Shown here: in pieces, positions 41,565-50,444 of the stretch
How positions within the stretch are numbered: the stretch's first letter is position 1
Layout of the letters: the number at the start of each line of letters is the position of its first letter
DNA from: Myxococcales bacterium
Lineage (GTDB): Bacteria; Myxococcota_A; Polyangia; Polyangiales; Houyiibacteriaceae
Direction of reading: 5' to 3'
DNA: 64,000 nt
Assembly (NCBI GenBank): GCA_029862185.1
Contig: JAOTXX010000011.1
Coordinates: forward strand, 1-64,000
Notes under the pieces: generated by a model
Told to the model about the DNA's origin: nothing
Seen by the model: only the letters and a program-made list of their open reading frames with translations
The model's database searches: none
Program-made: the position numbers and the translations under genes

Positions 41565-43190
41565 TTACCTCACACCTTTGCCGCTGTGGATCGCGCGCGC
41601 CGCAACGCGTCCCGAATACACGCAGCCCCCGAGGAACGAACCTTCGAGCGCGCGCTTTCCGTGCATGCCACCACCGCCGAAGCCGCAGGCCTCGCCGACC
41701 GCGAACAGATTGGGGATGGCGTTGCCGTGCGTGTCGAGAACCTTCGCCTCGAGGTCGACTTGAATCCCGCCCAAACTCTTGCGCGTGAGGATCTGCGTGC
41801 GAATGGCGATCAAGGGCATGGCGTCGGGGTCGAGGATCGGCGACATATTGCAGGTTCGAAGCCGGTCACCGAGGTACTGACGGACGTGCGCGATTCGGCG
41901 AAGTTGGTCATCGTTCTGAAACTTGGAGCCCCGCGCGATGTTGGCGTCGTAGTCGGAGATTTCTCGTTCCAGCAGTTGGGCGTCGACGTCTTTGCTGCCG
42001 GCTAGGGCGTTCATCTTGTTGGCGAGCTCGGGCACGCTCCCAGCGGTGACGAAATCTGGGCAGTGGTCGATGAACTCCTGGACCTGTTCGCCGTTTCCCT
42101 GCAGGAGGCGCACGATGAAGGCCATCATCTTCTTTTCGCGGACGGCCTGGTTGAACTCAGCGCCGGAGATCGCAAACTCTTTGTTGGCGATCTTGCGGTT
42201 CATCACCTGCCAGGAGTACTTCTTCTTTTCTTGGCAGATGCGGTCGACCAGCAAAAGCGTGTCGTAGGAACCGACGAGCGGCGGATCGACGAAACGCCGG
42301 CCCTCGTAGTTGAGCCAGAGCGCCGACTTCCCCGGAACCATGCTCAAGCCGTGGTTGGGGAAGAGCGGTTCCCAGTGCCGAACGCCCGCCGCGTAGTTCC
42401 ACATCTTTTCGAGGTGCGTCACATTGCCTCCGAGCTCCGCGACGCGTTCGAGGAGCTTCCCATCGGCTTCGGGAATCGAGCCGTTGAGCATCGGTTCCGG
42501 CGGTTCGCCCCATTGATCTCTCGGCCAAACCTCGCGAACCTTGTCGTGGTTGCCGGCGATGCCACCCGCCGCGATGACGATGGCGTCGCCCAGCGCTTCG
42601 AACGAGCCGGCGCCGTGCGTGCCGTGGCACCCCACGACTTGGCCACGCTCCCGGGTCAAGCCGTCGACCTTGTGATCGAAGTGGAGCTCGAGCAGCCCGG
42701 CCTTTTCGTGCGCCTCGAGCCTCGGAATTAGCGGCAGCACGATCCCTTCGCCCGTACCCCAGACGATGTGGAACCTCGGCACCGAATTTCCCGGCACGAA
42801 GTAGCCGCGCTCGGTCCAGTTCACCGCCCGAAAGAAGCTCACGCCACGTTCCGCGAGCCAGTCACGGACCTCTTCGGTACAACGATGGACGTAGGCTTCT
42901 GCCCAGCGATACGGCCAGATGTCGTTTGGGTCGAGCTCGCCGTAGCGAACCCAATCGCGCATGGCCAGGTCGACCGAGTCCTTAATGCCGTTCTTTCGTT
43001 GTTCGGGGGAGTCGACGAAGAAAATGCCGCCGAAGGACCACGTGGCGAGCCCGCCGATGCGATCCCGTGACGCCGCGTCCAACATGACGACCCGCTTGCC
43101 CGCATCGAGCAGCTCCAGTGCCGTCACCATCCCTGCGAGACCCGCGCCAATGACGACGACCTCAGCGCTGTATTTGCTCCTGCCGGGCAT
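41565..43190 (-). CDS. FAD-binding dehydrogenase (ketosteroid dehydrogenase/fumarate reductase-like)
   Basis: A 541-residue flavoprotein. The N-terminal dinucleotide motif is VVVIGAGLAGMVTALELL near residue 10, then the substrate-domain loop RIGGLATWSFGGIFFVDSPEQ, and the C-terminal FAD return AIPNLFAVGEACGFGGGGMHGKRALEG. The predicted-oxidoreductase group it resembles (COG3573-like) is related to 3-ketosteroid delta1-dehydrogenases and fumarate reductase flavoproteins. There is no signal peptide. The ThDP enzyme gene follows after 3 bp. A steroid substrate is possible but unproven. Confidence 0.87.
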   Translation of the reverse strand: MPGRSKYSAEVVVIGAGLAGMVTALELLDAGKRVVMLDAASRDRIGGLATWSFGGIFFVDSPEQRKNGIKDSVDLAMRDWVRYGELDPNDIWPYRWAEAYVHRCTEEVRDWLAERGVSFFRAVNWTERGYFVPGNSVPRFHIVWGTGEGIVLPLIPRLEAHEKAGLLELHFDHKVDGLTRERGQVVGCHGTHGAGSFEALGDAIVIAAGGIAGNHDKVREVWPRDQWGEPPEPMLNGSIPEADGKLLERVAELGGNVTHLEKMWNYAAGVRHWEPLFPNHGLSMVPGKSALWLNYEGRRFVDPPLVGSYDTLLLVDRICQEKKKYSWQVMNRKIANKEFAISGAEFNQAVREKKMMAFIVRLLQGNGEQVQEFIDHCPDFVTAGSVPELANKMNALAGSKDVDAQLLEREISDYDANIARGSKFQNDDQLRRIAHVRQYLGDRLRTCNMSPILDPDAMPLIAIRTQILTRKSLGGIQVDLEAKVLDTHGNAIPNLFAVGEACGFGGGGMHGKRALEGSFLGGCVYSGRVAARAIHSGKGVR

Positions 43191-43291
43191 GAAGACGCGG
43201 GAGCATAACAGATACGTGGTCTGGAAAAAGGAACCTTCTCAGCGCATCTTTCGCGGTCTCTGGTAGTCGTGCTCTTCGCGGTGGGAGCGAG

Positions 43292-43322
43292 CCGACCCGG
43301 ACCCTTTCAGTGTCCGGGTCGG
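43292..43322. terminator. Strong hairpin after the small lipoprotein gene
   Basis: CCGACCCGGAC (43292-43302) and GTCCGGGTCGG (43312-43322) form a perfect 11-bp stem with a 9-base loop. It lies 26 bases beyond the lipoprotein stop on the minus strand and ahead of the FAD dehydrogenase start. No T-run follows, so it may terminate, attenuate or stabilise a 3' end. Confidence 0.55.
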
Positions 43323-43347
43323 TGCAGCCACCAGTGCGGGTGTGAGC

Positions 43348-43776
43348 CTACTGGCTCCCGCACGGTGGGTTGCCCGAAGCGTGACCGCAGTGCAGCTCTC
43401 GGTCGGGTCCTGGCGCGGCGTCGGACGCCAAGCCTAGGTGCGTGACCACGCACTCCTTGCGAAGCGTGCTGAATCCTTCGTAACCCCCGAGGCAATCGGG
43501 GCGATCGCCGAAGTTGTCTCCTACATTGTAGTCGCAGAGTCCTTCAAAATCGTCGCAGAACTGGGCTGAGGTGGGCACCCCCATTCCGCCCATGCCGGCT
43601 TCGCCGCCCATGCCGCCGCTGCCGGCCATGCCACCGCTACCCGCCATCCCGCCGGCACCAGCTGAGCCTCCGGTTCCAGCGGAACCGCCGGAACCGCCTT
43701 CGCCGCCGTCGCTCTCGGTCTCGCAGCCCAGTACGCCGAGCGCCCCGCTCAACAAGAGAATCACAAAAACTCGCAT
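43348..43776 (-). CDS. Small Gly-rich-linker lipoprotein with six-cysteine C-terminal domain
   Basis: A 142-residue lipoprotein. The signal peptide ends in a lipobox (LGVLGC), followed by a GGSGG/GGMAG linker of about 50 residues, and a short C-terminal domain with six cysteines (QFCDDFEGLC, DRPDCLGGYEGF, KECVVTHLGL, ELHCGH, NPPCGSQ). The even number suggests three disulfides. I recognise no function; the domain looks like an exported binding or structural module. ATG 43776 starts the signal peptide. The linker is shared in style with the lipoproteins at 16730, 50445 and 51768. Confidence 0.82.
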   Translation of the reverse strand: MRVFVILLLSGALGVLGCETESDGGEGGSGGSAGTGGSAGAGGMAGSGGMAGSGGMGGEAGMGGMGVPTSAQFCDDFEGLCDYNVGDNFGDRPDCLGGYEGFSTLRKECVVTHLGLASDAAPGPDRELHCGHASGNPPCGSQ

Positions 43777-43881
43777 GTTCACCCCCCATCGGCGTAATCC
43801 ACCACGCCGCTTGCATGAGACGATACCATGGCTGGACTTGCGTGCCGAATCTGGGCTTGTACGGTCCGGCTCGGAGAGCAG

Positions 43882-44703
43882 ATGCGCGATCTCGATGGAA
43901 AAGTTGCTGTGGTGACGGGAGCGGGGCACGGCATTGGGCGAGAAACGGCGCTCGCCTTGGCAGCCAAAGGGTGCCGGCTTGCGATTTGCGATGTGAACGA
44001 GGCCGCACTGGAAGCTGTGCGGCATGAGCTCGAGGTCGGCGGTGCCACCGTGACCGCGCATCGCGTCGACGTCTCCGACAAGGCACAGATGGAGGCCTTC
44101 GCATCCGCCGTCGTGGGTGGGCACGGCGCAGCCAACATCCTCATCAACAACGCCGGCGTCACGGTCTACGCGTCCTTCGAAGAGCACAGCGTCGAAGACC
44201 TCGAATGGATCCTCGGCGTGAACCTCTGGGGCGTGATCTACGGCTGCAAGTTCTTTCTGCCTCACCTCAAGGCGGGCGGCGAGGGCCACATCGTCAACCT
44301 GTCGAGCGTGTTCGGCATCATCGCGCCGCCGCTTCAGACCAGCTACGTGGCAAGCAAGTTTGCGGTCCGGGGTTTCAGCGAGTCCTTGAGGGCGGAACTG
44401 GCCGACGACCACGTGGGCGTCACCTCGGTCCATCCCGGCGCGATCAAAACCAACATCATTCAAAACGCTCGCTTGGTGACCGACACGCACCAAGAGCTCC
44501 GGAACACGACCCAAGAGCTTTTCGATCGGCTTGGCACGACGCCCGACGTCGTCGCCGCGCGGATCGTCAAGGCCATCGAGTACAACTCGCCGAGGGTGTT
44601 GATCACGAAAGAAGCGCGGGTGGCCGACGCCTTGAAGCGTCTAATGCCGGCAACGACCGACGGCATCGTGGCCCGCGTGTTCAAGAGGATCTCCCCGCGG
44701 TAG
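43882..44703 (+). CDS. Short-chain dehydrogenase/reductase
   Basis: A 273-residue classical SDR. The cofactor motif TGAGHGIG is near residue 13, an Asp after the second strand (ICDVNEA) suggests NAD preference, NNAG is near residue 90, and the catalytic Ser/Tyr/Lys are in VNLSSVFG and SYVASKFAV. ATG 43882 gives the canonical short N-terminus; an upstream in-frame ATG at 43828 adds 18 residues of little merit. The alpha/beta hydrolase gene begins shortly after the stop on the same strand. The substrate is unknown. Confidence 0.92.
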   Translation: MRDLDGKVAVVTGAGHGIGRETALALAAKGCRLAICDVNEAALEAVRHELEVGGATVTAHRVDVSDKAQMEAFASAVVGGHGAANILINNAGVTVYASFEEHSVEDLEWILGVNLWGVIYGCKFFLPHLKAGGEGHIVNLSSVFGIIAPPLQTSYVASKFAVRGFSESLRAELADDHVGVTSVHPGAIKTNIIQNARLVTDTHQELRNTTQELFDRLGTTPDVVAARIVKAIEYNSPRVLITKEARVADALKRLMPATTDGIVARVFKRISPR

Positions 44704-44744
44704 CTGTGCCGGCCGTTCGACGCGAACATTTTGGAGACTTCAGC

Positions 44745-45596
44745 GTGCTCCACCGCGAAGCGAGCGGTGCGGAGAACGTCACCGTCCACTTCGCCCATGC
44801 GACGGGGTTCAACGCGGAGACCTACAGTAGCCTGCTTGCAAAGGTCGACCCTGCGATCGGGCTGTACCTGATGGATGCGAGAGGACACGGCCTGTCCAAA
44901 GCGAGTGCGGATCCGAGGAAGCTCCGATCCTGGCGGCCCTACCGCGACGATCTCGAAGCGTTTGCGAGCACCCTACCGCAGCCTCTGATTCTCGCCGGGC
45001 ACTCGATGGGCGCGACCGTCAGCATGGAGCTTGCTGCGACGCGGCCCGATCTGGTCCGCGGCTTGGTGCTCATCGACCCCGTCATCGTGCCTCCAGGTCA
45101 GATCGCGACGCTGGCCTTGGCTCGCACGTTCGGGCGGGCGGACCGCATCGTTCCCATCGCGCAGATGGCCGCGCGCCGGCGTATGGAGTTTCCGTCGAAA
45201 GCTGCTGCCGTCGAGAACTACGTCGGCAAAGGCCCGTTTCGAACCTGGCCTCGCAAATGGATTGAGAGCTATGTCGAAGGGGGGACAGTGGACAACGACG
45301 ACGGGACGGTTCGCCTGAGCTGTGAGCGCGCCTGGGAGAGCAAGACCTTCGCGATGGCGACGGTCAACCCGTATCGCGCGCTCCGTAAAGTACACTGCCC
45401 GATCACCTTGTTTGCGCGCGAGCACAGCGGCCCGCCGTTCACCCGGGAGTCGCGCGAGGCGTTCATGCGATGCCGGCCGGAGACACGCCTCTTGGTCCTC
45501 GAAGACGTCACGCACTTCATGGCGATGGAGCGCCCCGACATCGTGGTCGAGGAAATTGAGCGCATGGCCGAGCTGGTGCGCTCAGAGCTCGGATAG
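44745..45596 (+). CDS. Alpha/beta hydrolase
   Basis: A 283-residue alpha/beta-hydrolase. The oxyanion region is FAHATGFNAETY, the nucleophile elbow GHSMGATV is near residue 86, and the C-terminal catalytic His is in VTHFMAMERP. The GTG at 44745 is favoured because GGAG lies eight bases upstream; GTG 44706 is an in-frame alternative directly after the SDR stop. The C-terminus overlaps the convergent nadE gene by 15 bp. It could be an esterase or a C-C hydrolase working with the SDR. Confidence 0.86.
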   Translation: MLHREASGAENVTVHFAHATGFNAETYSSLLAKVDPAIGLYLMDARGHGLSKASADPRKLRSWRPYRDDLEAFASTLPQPLILAGHSMGATVSMELAATRPDLVRGLVLIDPVIVPPGQIATLALARTFGRADRIVPIAQMAARRRMEFPSKAAAVENYVGKGPFRTWPRKWIESYVEGGTVDNDDGTVRLSCERAWESKTFAMATVNPYRALRKVHCPITLFAREHSGPPFTRESREAFMRCRPETRLLVLEDVTHFMAMERPDIVVEEIERMAELVRSELG

Positions 45597-47537
45597 CTCT
45601 CGCTCGAAACCACCCGATAAGATTGGAAAGCGGCACCAGGTCTTCGGGTCGAGGTTCTTGTCGTCGACGTGAAACGAAGGCGCGTAGCGCTCCCGCTTCC
45701 ACTGGTTGCGCGACCAGAGCCGAAAGAAGCGCGTCACCCAGCCACGGAGAGTGTCCTCGTCGTAGTCCGAGAATTCGCTTCCCAGAATCTCCAGGCAGTC
45801 GGCGGGTGGCAGCTTGTCTCCGATCGCGAGCCGTTCGATGACGTCGAGCACCGGGTAGGGCATCAAATCGCCTTCATCGGTTTGGTCGCTGCCCTTGGGG
45901 CGGAGCTCGGCGGTCGGCGTTTGCACGTTGACCGCATGGAGTGCCGGAATCGGATGCATGCCCTCGGGGCCGTTGTGCTCGAGCCAGAAGAGCCACTGAC
46001 GGAGGAAGGCCTTGTCAATTCCGGCAATCGGACTGAGGCCTCCACAGGTATCGCCGTCCATCGTCGCGTAACCGACCGCCGCTTCGGAGCGATTGCTCGT
46101 CGACAGGAGCAATGCGCCCCGCATGTTGGCCAGCATCCAGACGCTCGGACCACGCGCGCGCGCCTGGATGTTCTGGAGCGTGATGTCGTCTTCTTCCCAG
46201 GTCAGGGGACGCGCGACGGCTTCGGAAATCAGGGTCTCGTAGGCGTCGACGATGTGCTGCACGTCGAGGATGTAGAATGTGGCTCCAATCGCCTCGGCCA
46301 CGGCCGTGGCGGCGTTGCGCGTAACCTCTCCGCTGTTCTCGGTCGGTTGGTAGGCGCAGCACAGGAGCTTATGCACCCAGTCGCGAACGCTGGCCTCGGC
46401 GTTCATGCCGATCTTTTCCGCAAATCGTTCGGCGCCCAGCTCTGCAATTGCCCGGTCGACCATGAGCGAGACGAGGCAAGCCGCCGCTGCGGAGTCGGCG
46501 CCTCCACTGATGCTAAGCACGAAACCCCGCGAGTGGCTCTTTCGAAGATAGTCGAAAAGGGCGAGCGTGAGCGCGCGGGTGAATTCCTCTTCTTTGTGGT
46601 CGGCGCTGGCTTCCCATTTGGGTGAGCTGGGCTCGCTGCGCTCCATCTTTGCGGGTGGAAACTCGAAGTCCACGCTAATTCTGTTGGCGCCCGGGTCGGT
46701 TCGATCCGCCTGAAAGCTCGTGGTCCGGACCTGTTCGGTTTGAGACGCTTCGACGTCGATGACCGCAGTCGTCAAGACCGAATCGTCGAAGGTGAGCCGC
46801 TGCGATCGGGCCAACATCTTGCCGTTCTGTGCGATGTAGCAGCCGCCGTCGTAGATCACTCGGCCGGCCTCGTTGCCAAGCAGGTTGGCGTAAAGATAGC
46901 TCACCGCCATCGAGCGTGAGCCTTCGAGCACGAGCCGTTCGCGCACCTCGTGCTTGCCAAAGGCGAAGTGACTCGCGCTCGGGTTCACGATGATGTCCAT
47001 CGCATGGCCGTCGATCGCTCCTCGGCGTTGCGCAACCCATGCGTCTTCGCAAATCTCGAAGCCAACGCGCACACCCGAGAAATCGAAGAAGACGTCGCCA
47101 AAAGGGTAGCTCTTTCCGTCGCGCTCGAGCTCGACGACTTGATGGTTGGGCCAAGGTTTGAACCACCGCGGCTCGTAGTGAAGCCCCTCGCCGGCCAGAT
47201 GTTCTTTGGCAGCAAAGCCTGCAATGTGACCGTCCGCCACGACGCAGGCCGTGTTGTAAAGACCACCTCTGCGACGCACGGGCATCCCGATGCTCACGAC
47301 CATCCCCTTGGTTTGCGGAAGCAGCTCCATCAGCATCGACCAAGCGCGATTCGCAACGTCCGGACCAAGAAACGCATCTTCGCAGCCGTAGCCCGTCGTG
47401 CAGAGCTCGGGCAGCACGAGCAGCGCCGCGCCTTCGAGGTGTGCTTGCCGCAAGACCGCCTCGATGCGCCGCTGGTTGCCGCCCCAGTCGAGGGGCGTCT
47501 GATTCAACGACGCGGTCGCGACCTTGATCGGGATCAT
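45582..47537 (-). CDS. nadE: Glutamine-dependent NAD+ synthetase
   Basis: A 651-residue two-domain enzyme that amidates deamido-NAD using glutamine-derived ammonia. The N-terminal nitrilase-like glutaminase has the Glu/Lys/Cys triad regions VLPELCTTGYGCEDA, AKEHLAGEGLHYEPRWF and FEICEDAWV. The C-terminal synthetase has the PP-loop SISGGADSAAAACLVS near residue 345 and the later STSNRSEAAVGYATMDGD. The length is typical of the bacterial glutaminase-fused form. It is divergent from the acyl-CoA dehydrogenase at 47652, with about 115 bp for both promoters. Confidence 0.96.
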   Translation of the reverse strand: MIPIKVATASLNQTPLDWGGNQRRIEAVLRQAHLEGAALLVLPELCTTGYGCEDAFLGPDVANRAWSMLMELLPQTKGMVVSIGMPVRRRGGLYNTACVVADGHIAGFAAKEHLAGEGLHYEPRWFKPWPNHQVVELERDGKSYPFGDVFFDFSGVRVGFEICEDAWVAQRRGAIDGHAMDIIVNPSASHFAFGKHEVRERLVLEGSRSMAVSYLYANLLGNEAGRVIYDGGCYIAQNGKMLARSQRLTFDDSVLTTAVIDVEASQTEQVRTTSFQADRTDPGANRISVDFEFPPAKMERSEPSSPKWEASADHKEEEFTRALTLALFDYLRKSHSRGFVLSISGGADSAAAACLVSLMVDRAIAELGAERFAEKIGMNAEASVRDWVHKLLCCAYQPTENSGEVTRNAATAVAEAIGATFYILDVQHIVDAYETLISEAVARPLTWEEDDITLQNIQARARGPSVWMLANMRGALLLSTSNRSEAAVGYATMDGDTCGGLSPIAGIDKAFLRQWLFWLEHNGPEGMHPIPALHAVNVQTPTAELRPKGSDQTDEGDLMPYPVLDVIERLAIGDKLPPADCLEILGSEFSDYDEDTLRGWVTRFFRLWSRNQWKRERYAPSFHVDDKNLDPKTWCRFPILSGGFERELSEL

Positions 47538-47651
47538 GCACCTTCTCTAGCACCGCTCCGCGCTGTCGAGCCTGTTTGAGGATTGACGGGCCACGACAGC
47601 CGGCGTATGATGATTTCGAAGATCGTCAGTTTCTGCCAAGTTGAGTAATGT

Positions 47652-49316
47652 ATGCCCTTTGAGCAAGCCCCCCCAAGCCTTGGAAATCAATACGATTCTG
47701 ACCCGCTTCTCCACGAGTACCTGGAGCGAACCCTCCCAGCGGAGCTTCTTGAGCGCTTCGAGCCGGAGTACCGCGAGCTCGGCGCGCTCAACGGTGGCGA
47801 GCTCTACCGACTCTCGCTGGCCGATCTCGAGAACGAACCGGTTCACCGGGTTTGGGATGCCTGGGGCAATCGGGTCGACGAGGTCGAGGTCACCAAGGTC
47901 TGGAAGCGGGCGCAGGTCCTTTGCGCCGAACACGGCTTGGTGTCCGCTGGCTATGACGCGGAGCTCGGACTCTACGCGCGCGTCCACCAGCACATCTTGA
48001 ACTACGTCGTGCAGGCCTCACTCGACACCTACAGTTGCCCGTTGGCGATGACCGACGGCGCAGCGCGGACGCTGCTCGATTCGGGAAATCAGGCGCTCAT
48101 CGATCACGCGCTTCCGCGGCTCCTGTCGCGCGACCCGGCCACGATGTGGACGTCCGGTCAATGGATGACCGAGCGCATCGGTGGCTCCGATGTCGGGCAG
48201 ACCGAAACGATTGCGCGGCGCGACGGCGACCGCTGGCGCCTCTACGGCACCAAATGGTTCACCTCGGCGACGACGGCCGACATGGCGCTCACTCTGGCGC
48301 GGCCGGAGGGAAACCCGCCGGGCGGTCGCGGCTTGGCGATGTTCTACCTCGAGCTTCGCGACGAAGATGGGAAGCTCCAAAACCTCCACATCAATCGGCT
48401 CAAAGACAAATTCGGGACGCGCAAGCTCCCGACCGCGGAGATCACTCTCGACGGAGTCGAGGCGATTCCGGTCGCTGGGCTCGAAAGCGGAGTCCGCAAC
48501 ATCACGCCAATGTTGAACGTCACACGCACGTGGAACGCGGTTGCGGCGGTTCTAGGTATGCAGCGCGCCGTTGCCCTGACCCGCGACTACGCGAACAAAC
48601 GCCAGGCGTTTGGCGCTTCCCTGATCGACAAACCACTTCACGTTGACACCATGGCGGACATGATCGCCGAAACGCAGGGTGCGTTCCTGCTCGCGTTTCG
48701 TGTCGTCGAGCTCCTTGGCCGCATCGAATCCGGGGACGCGAGCAAAGCCGAGCAGCTTCTGAGCCGCCTGCTGACCCCGATCGGAAAGCTCACGACCGGA
48801 AAACAAGCCGTTGCGGTGGCTTCCGAGGCGCTTGAATCCTTTGGCGGCGCCGGCTACGTCAACGACACCGGCCTCCCAAGGCTCCTCGCCGACGCGCAGG
48901 TGCTTCCAATCTGGGAAGGGACGACCAATGTCCTCTCGCTCGATACCCTTCGCGCGCTCAAGCAAGATGGCGTTTGGGGCGCGTACGTCCGCGAGATTCA
49001 CGATCGACTCGAAGCGACGACCGATCCGCGCTTGCAGGCCGCCATTGAACGCAGTCAGGCTGCCGTTCAGCACGCAGGCCGCTGGCTCGAGGCCACCCTC
49101 TCGGAACGCGACCTGCTCGAAGCCGGCGCCCGACGCTTTGCGATGACGCTGGGTCGCGCGACCGAGCTCGCGCTGCTCGGCCACCACGCGCAGTGGTGCC
49201 TCGATCAAGGCAAGGGCGAGCGCGCCTTGGCTGCTGCCCGCCGCTTCGCCCGAAGCCGCATCGACCTCATCGAGGACGATGACTTCACGCGCGAGAGCCG
49301 GTTGCTGGTCGATTGA
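47652..49316 (+). CDS. AidB-like acyl-CoA dehydrogenase family protein
   Basis: A 554-residue member of the AidB branch. Family features: a long N-terminal helical part, the motif QWMTERIGGSDVGQTET near residue 172, KWFTSATTADMALTLARPEG, and the Glu position in LPIWEGTTNVLSLDTLRAL near residue 420, followed by an approximately 120-residue C-terminal domain. AidB of E. coli is an alkylation-response flavoprotein with low dehydrogenase activity. Whether this homologue acts on acyl-CoA or in DNA protection is undetermined. It stands alone on the plus strand and converges on the cytochrome cluster. Confidence 0.9.
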   Translation: MPFEQAPPSLGNQYDSDPLLHEYLERTLPAELLERFEPEYRELGALNGGELYRLSLADLENEPVHRVWDAWGNRVDEVEVTKVWKRAQVLCAEHGLVSAGYDAELGLYARVHQHILNYVVQASLDTYSCPLAMTDGAARTLLDSGNQALIDHALPRLLSRDPATMWTSGQWMTERIGGSDVGQTETIARRDGDRWRLYGTKWFTSATTADMALTLARPEGNPPGGRGLAMFYLELRDEDGKLQNLHINRLKDKFGTRKLPTAEITLDGVEAIPVAGLESGVRNITPMLNVTRTWNAVAAVLGMQRAVALTRDYANKRQAFGASLIDKPLHVDTMADMIAETQGAFLLAFRVVELLGRIESGDASKAEQLLSRLLTPIGKLTTGKQAVAVASEALESFGGAGYVNDTGLPRLLADAQVLPIWEGTTNVLSLDTLRALKQDGVWGAYVREIHDRLEATTDPRLQAAIERSQAAVQHAGRWLEATLSERDLLEAGARRFAMTLGRATELALLGHHAQWCLDQGKGERALAAARRFARSRIDLIEDDDFTRESRLLVD

Positions 49317-49334
49317 GCAGGCGGCTTGCTCAAG

Positions 49335-50441
49335 CTAGCGGCCGGGAAAGATCGGCCCGTCGAGCGGCGTTGGCAAGCCGCTGGGCACCGTCCGGGGGCG
49401 CTCGGCACTGCGGCTGTCGTCACGCAGACCCTTGCTGATGAAGAGCTCGATCAGCCGGACATCCTCTTCGTCAAATGAGATGCGGCTTTGCTCGAGCTCG
49501 TGACGGACCGCGTCTTCCAGTCGCTTCACCGAGCCGTTGTGGAAATAGGGTTCGCTTTCGAAGCTGTTTCGTAGCGTCGGGGTTCGGAATTTGCCGACGT
49601 CTTCTCCGCGCCCGGTGACTTCGGCCCGCCCTTCGTCGATGATGCCTTCGACTTCGGGGACGTTGCGGTCTGCAAAGGTCTCGGACTCGAAGAGCGGTGG
49701 GCTGTGACAGTCGTTGCACCCCATCTCGGCGAAGAGGAACATCCCCTCGACGAGCTCCTCGCTGAGCGTCGCCAGATGTCCACCCACATAGGCGTCGTAC
49801 AGCGAACGGTCCGAGACCATCGTCCGCTGAAAGGCAGCGAGCGCCGAGGCTAGATTGGCCACCGAGACCTCTGGATTGTCCGGGAACGCCTCGGTAAAGA
49901 GGTCGGCATATTCGGGAATGACCATGAGCTCGGCGACGGCGACCTCTGGGTCCACATTGAGCTCGTCCGCCGCGAGCAAAGGCGTAATCGCCTGCGCCTC
50001 CAGCGATTCGCTTCGGCCGTCCCAGAAAAGGCTCTCACGAAAGGCGAGGTTGAAGAGCGCCGGTGAGTTGCGGCGAAGCGTGTTCGGTCCCTCGCGGCCG
50101 GGCCCGGCGAGCGGACCCGCGCCGTTGCCCACGGCAACCGGCAGAGCGTCGCTCATGCCCCAGAACTCGCTGTGGCAGGTCGCGCAGGCGGTGACTCGAT
50201 CCACGGAAAGAATCGGGTCGTAGAACAGCAGGTTGCCGAGCCGGATTCGTGCCTCCGGAGCTTCCTCAGCGATCTTGGGGAGCGCGGGGAACTCGGTCGC
50301 CGGCCAGGGAAGGGGCGGCGCCGTGTCCGGTGCGCCGCCCGAACCCCCGAATCCACCAGCGTCACTCAGTGGTTCAGCCGCGTCGCCGCACGCGGCCACG
50401 AGCGCCAAGAGACCGAGGGCCGAGCAGAGGAGGCGCAGCAT
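49335..50441 (-). CDS. Dihaem cytochrome c peroxidase family lipoprotein
   Basis: A 368-residue exported protein with a lipobox (LVAACGD) and a short Gly-rich spacer. Two c-type haem sites are present: CATCHSEFWGMSD near residue 85 and CNDCHSPPLF near residue 240. RNSPALFNLAFRESLFWDGR between them is the MauG/CcpA family segment. Peroxide reduction or MauG-type oxidation of a partner protein is expected. It starts 3 bp after the stop of the SO2930-type gene, so it is the third gene of a beta-helix / dihaem / peroxidase operon. Confidence 0.92.
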   Translation of the reverse strand: MLRLLCSALGLLALVAACGDAAEPLSDAGGFGGSGGAPDTAPPLPWPATEFPALPKIAEEAPEARIRLGNLLFYDPILSVDRVTACATCHSEFWGMSDALPVAVGNGAGPLAGPGREGPNTLRRNSPALFNLAFRESLFWDGRSESLEAQAITPLLAADELNVDPEVAVAELMVIPEYADLFTEAFPDNPEVSVANLASALAAFQRTMVSDRSLYDAYVGGHLATLSEELVEGMFLFAEMGCNDCHSPPLFESETFADRNVPEVEGIIDEGRAEVTGRGEDVGKFRTPTLRNSFESEPYFHNGSVKRLEDAVRHELEQSRISFDEEDVRLIELFISKGLRDDSRSAERPRTVPSGLPTPLDGPIFPGR

Positions 50442-50444
50442 CGG

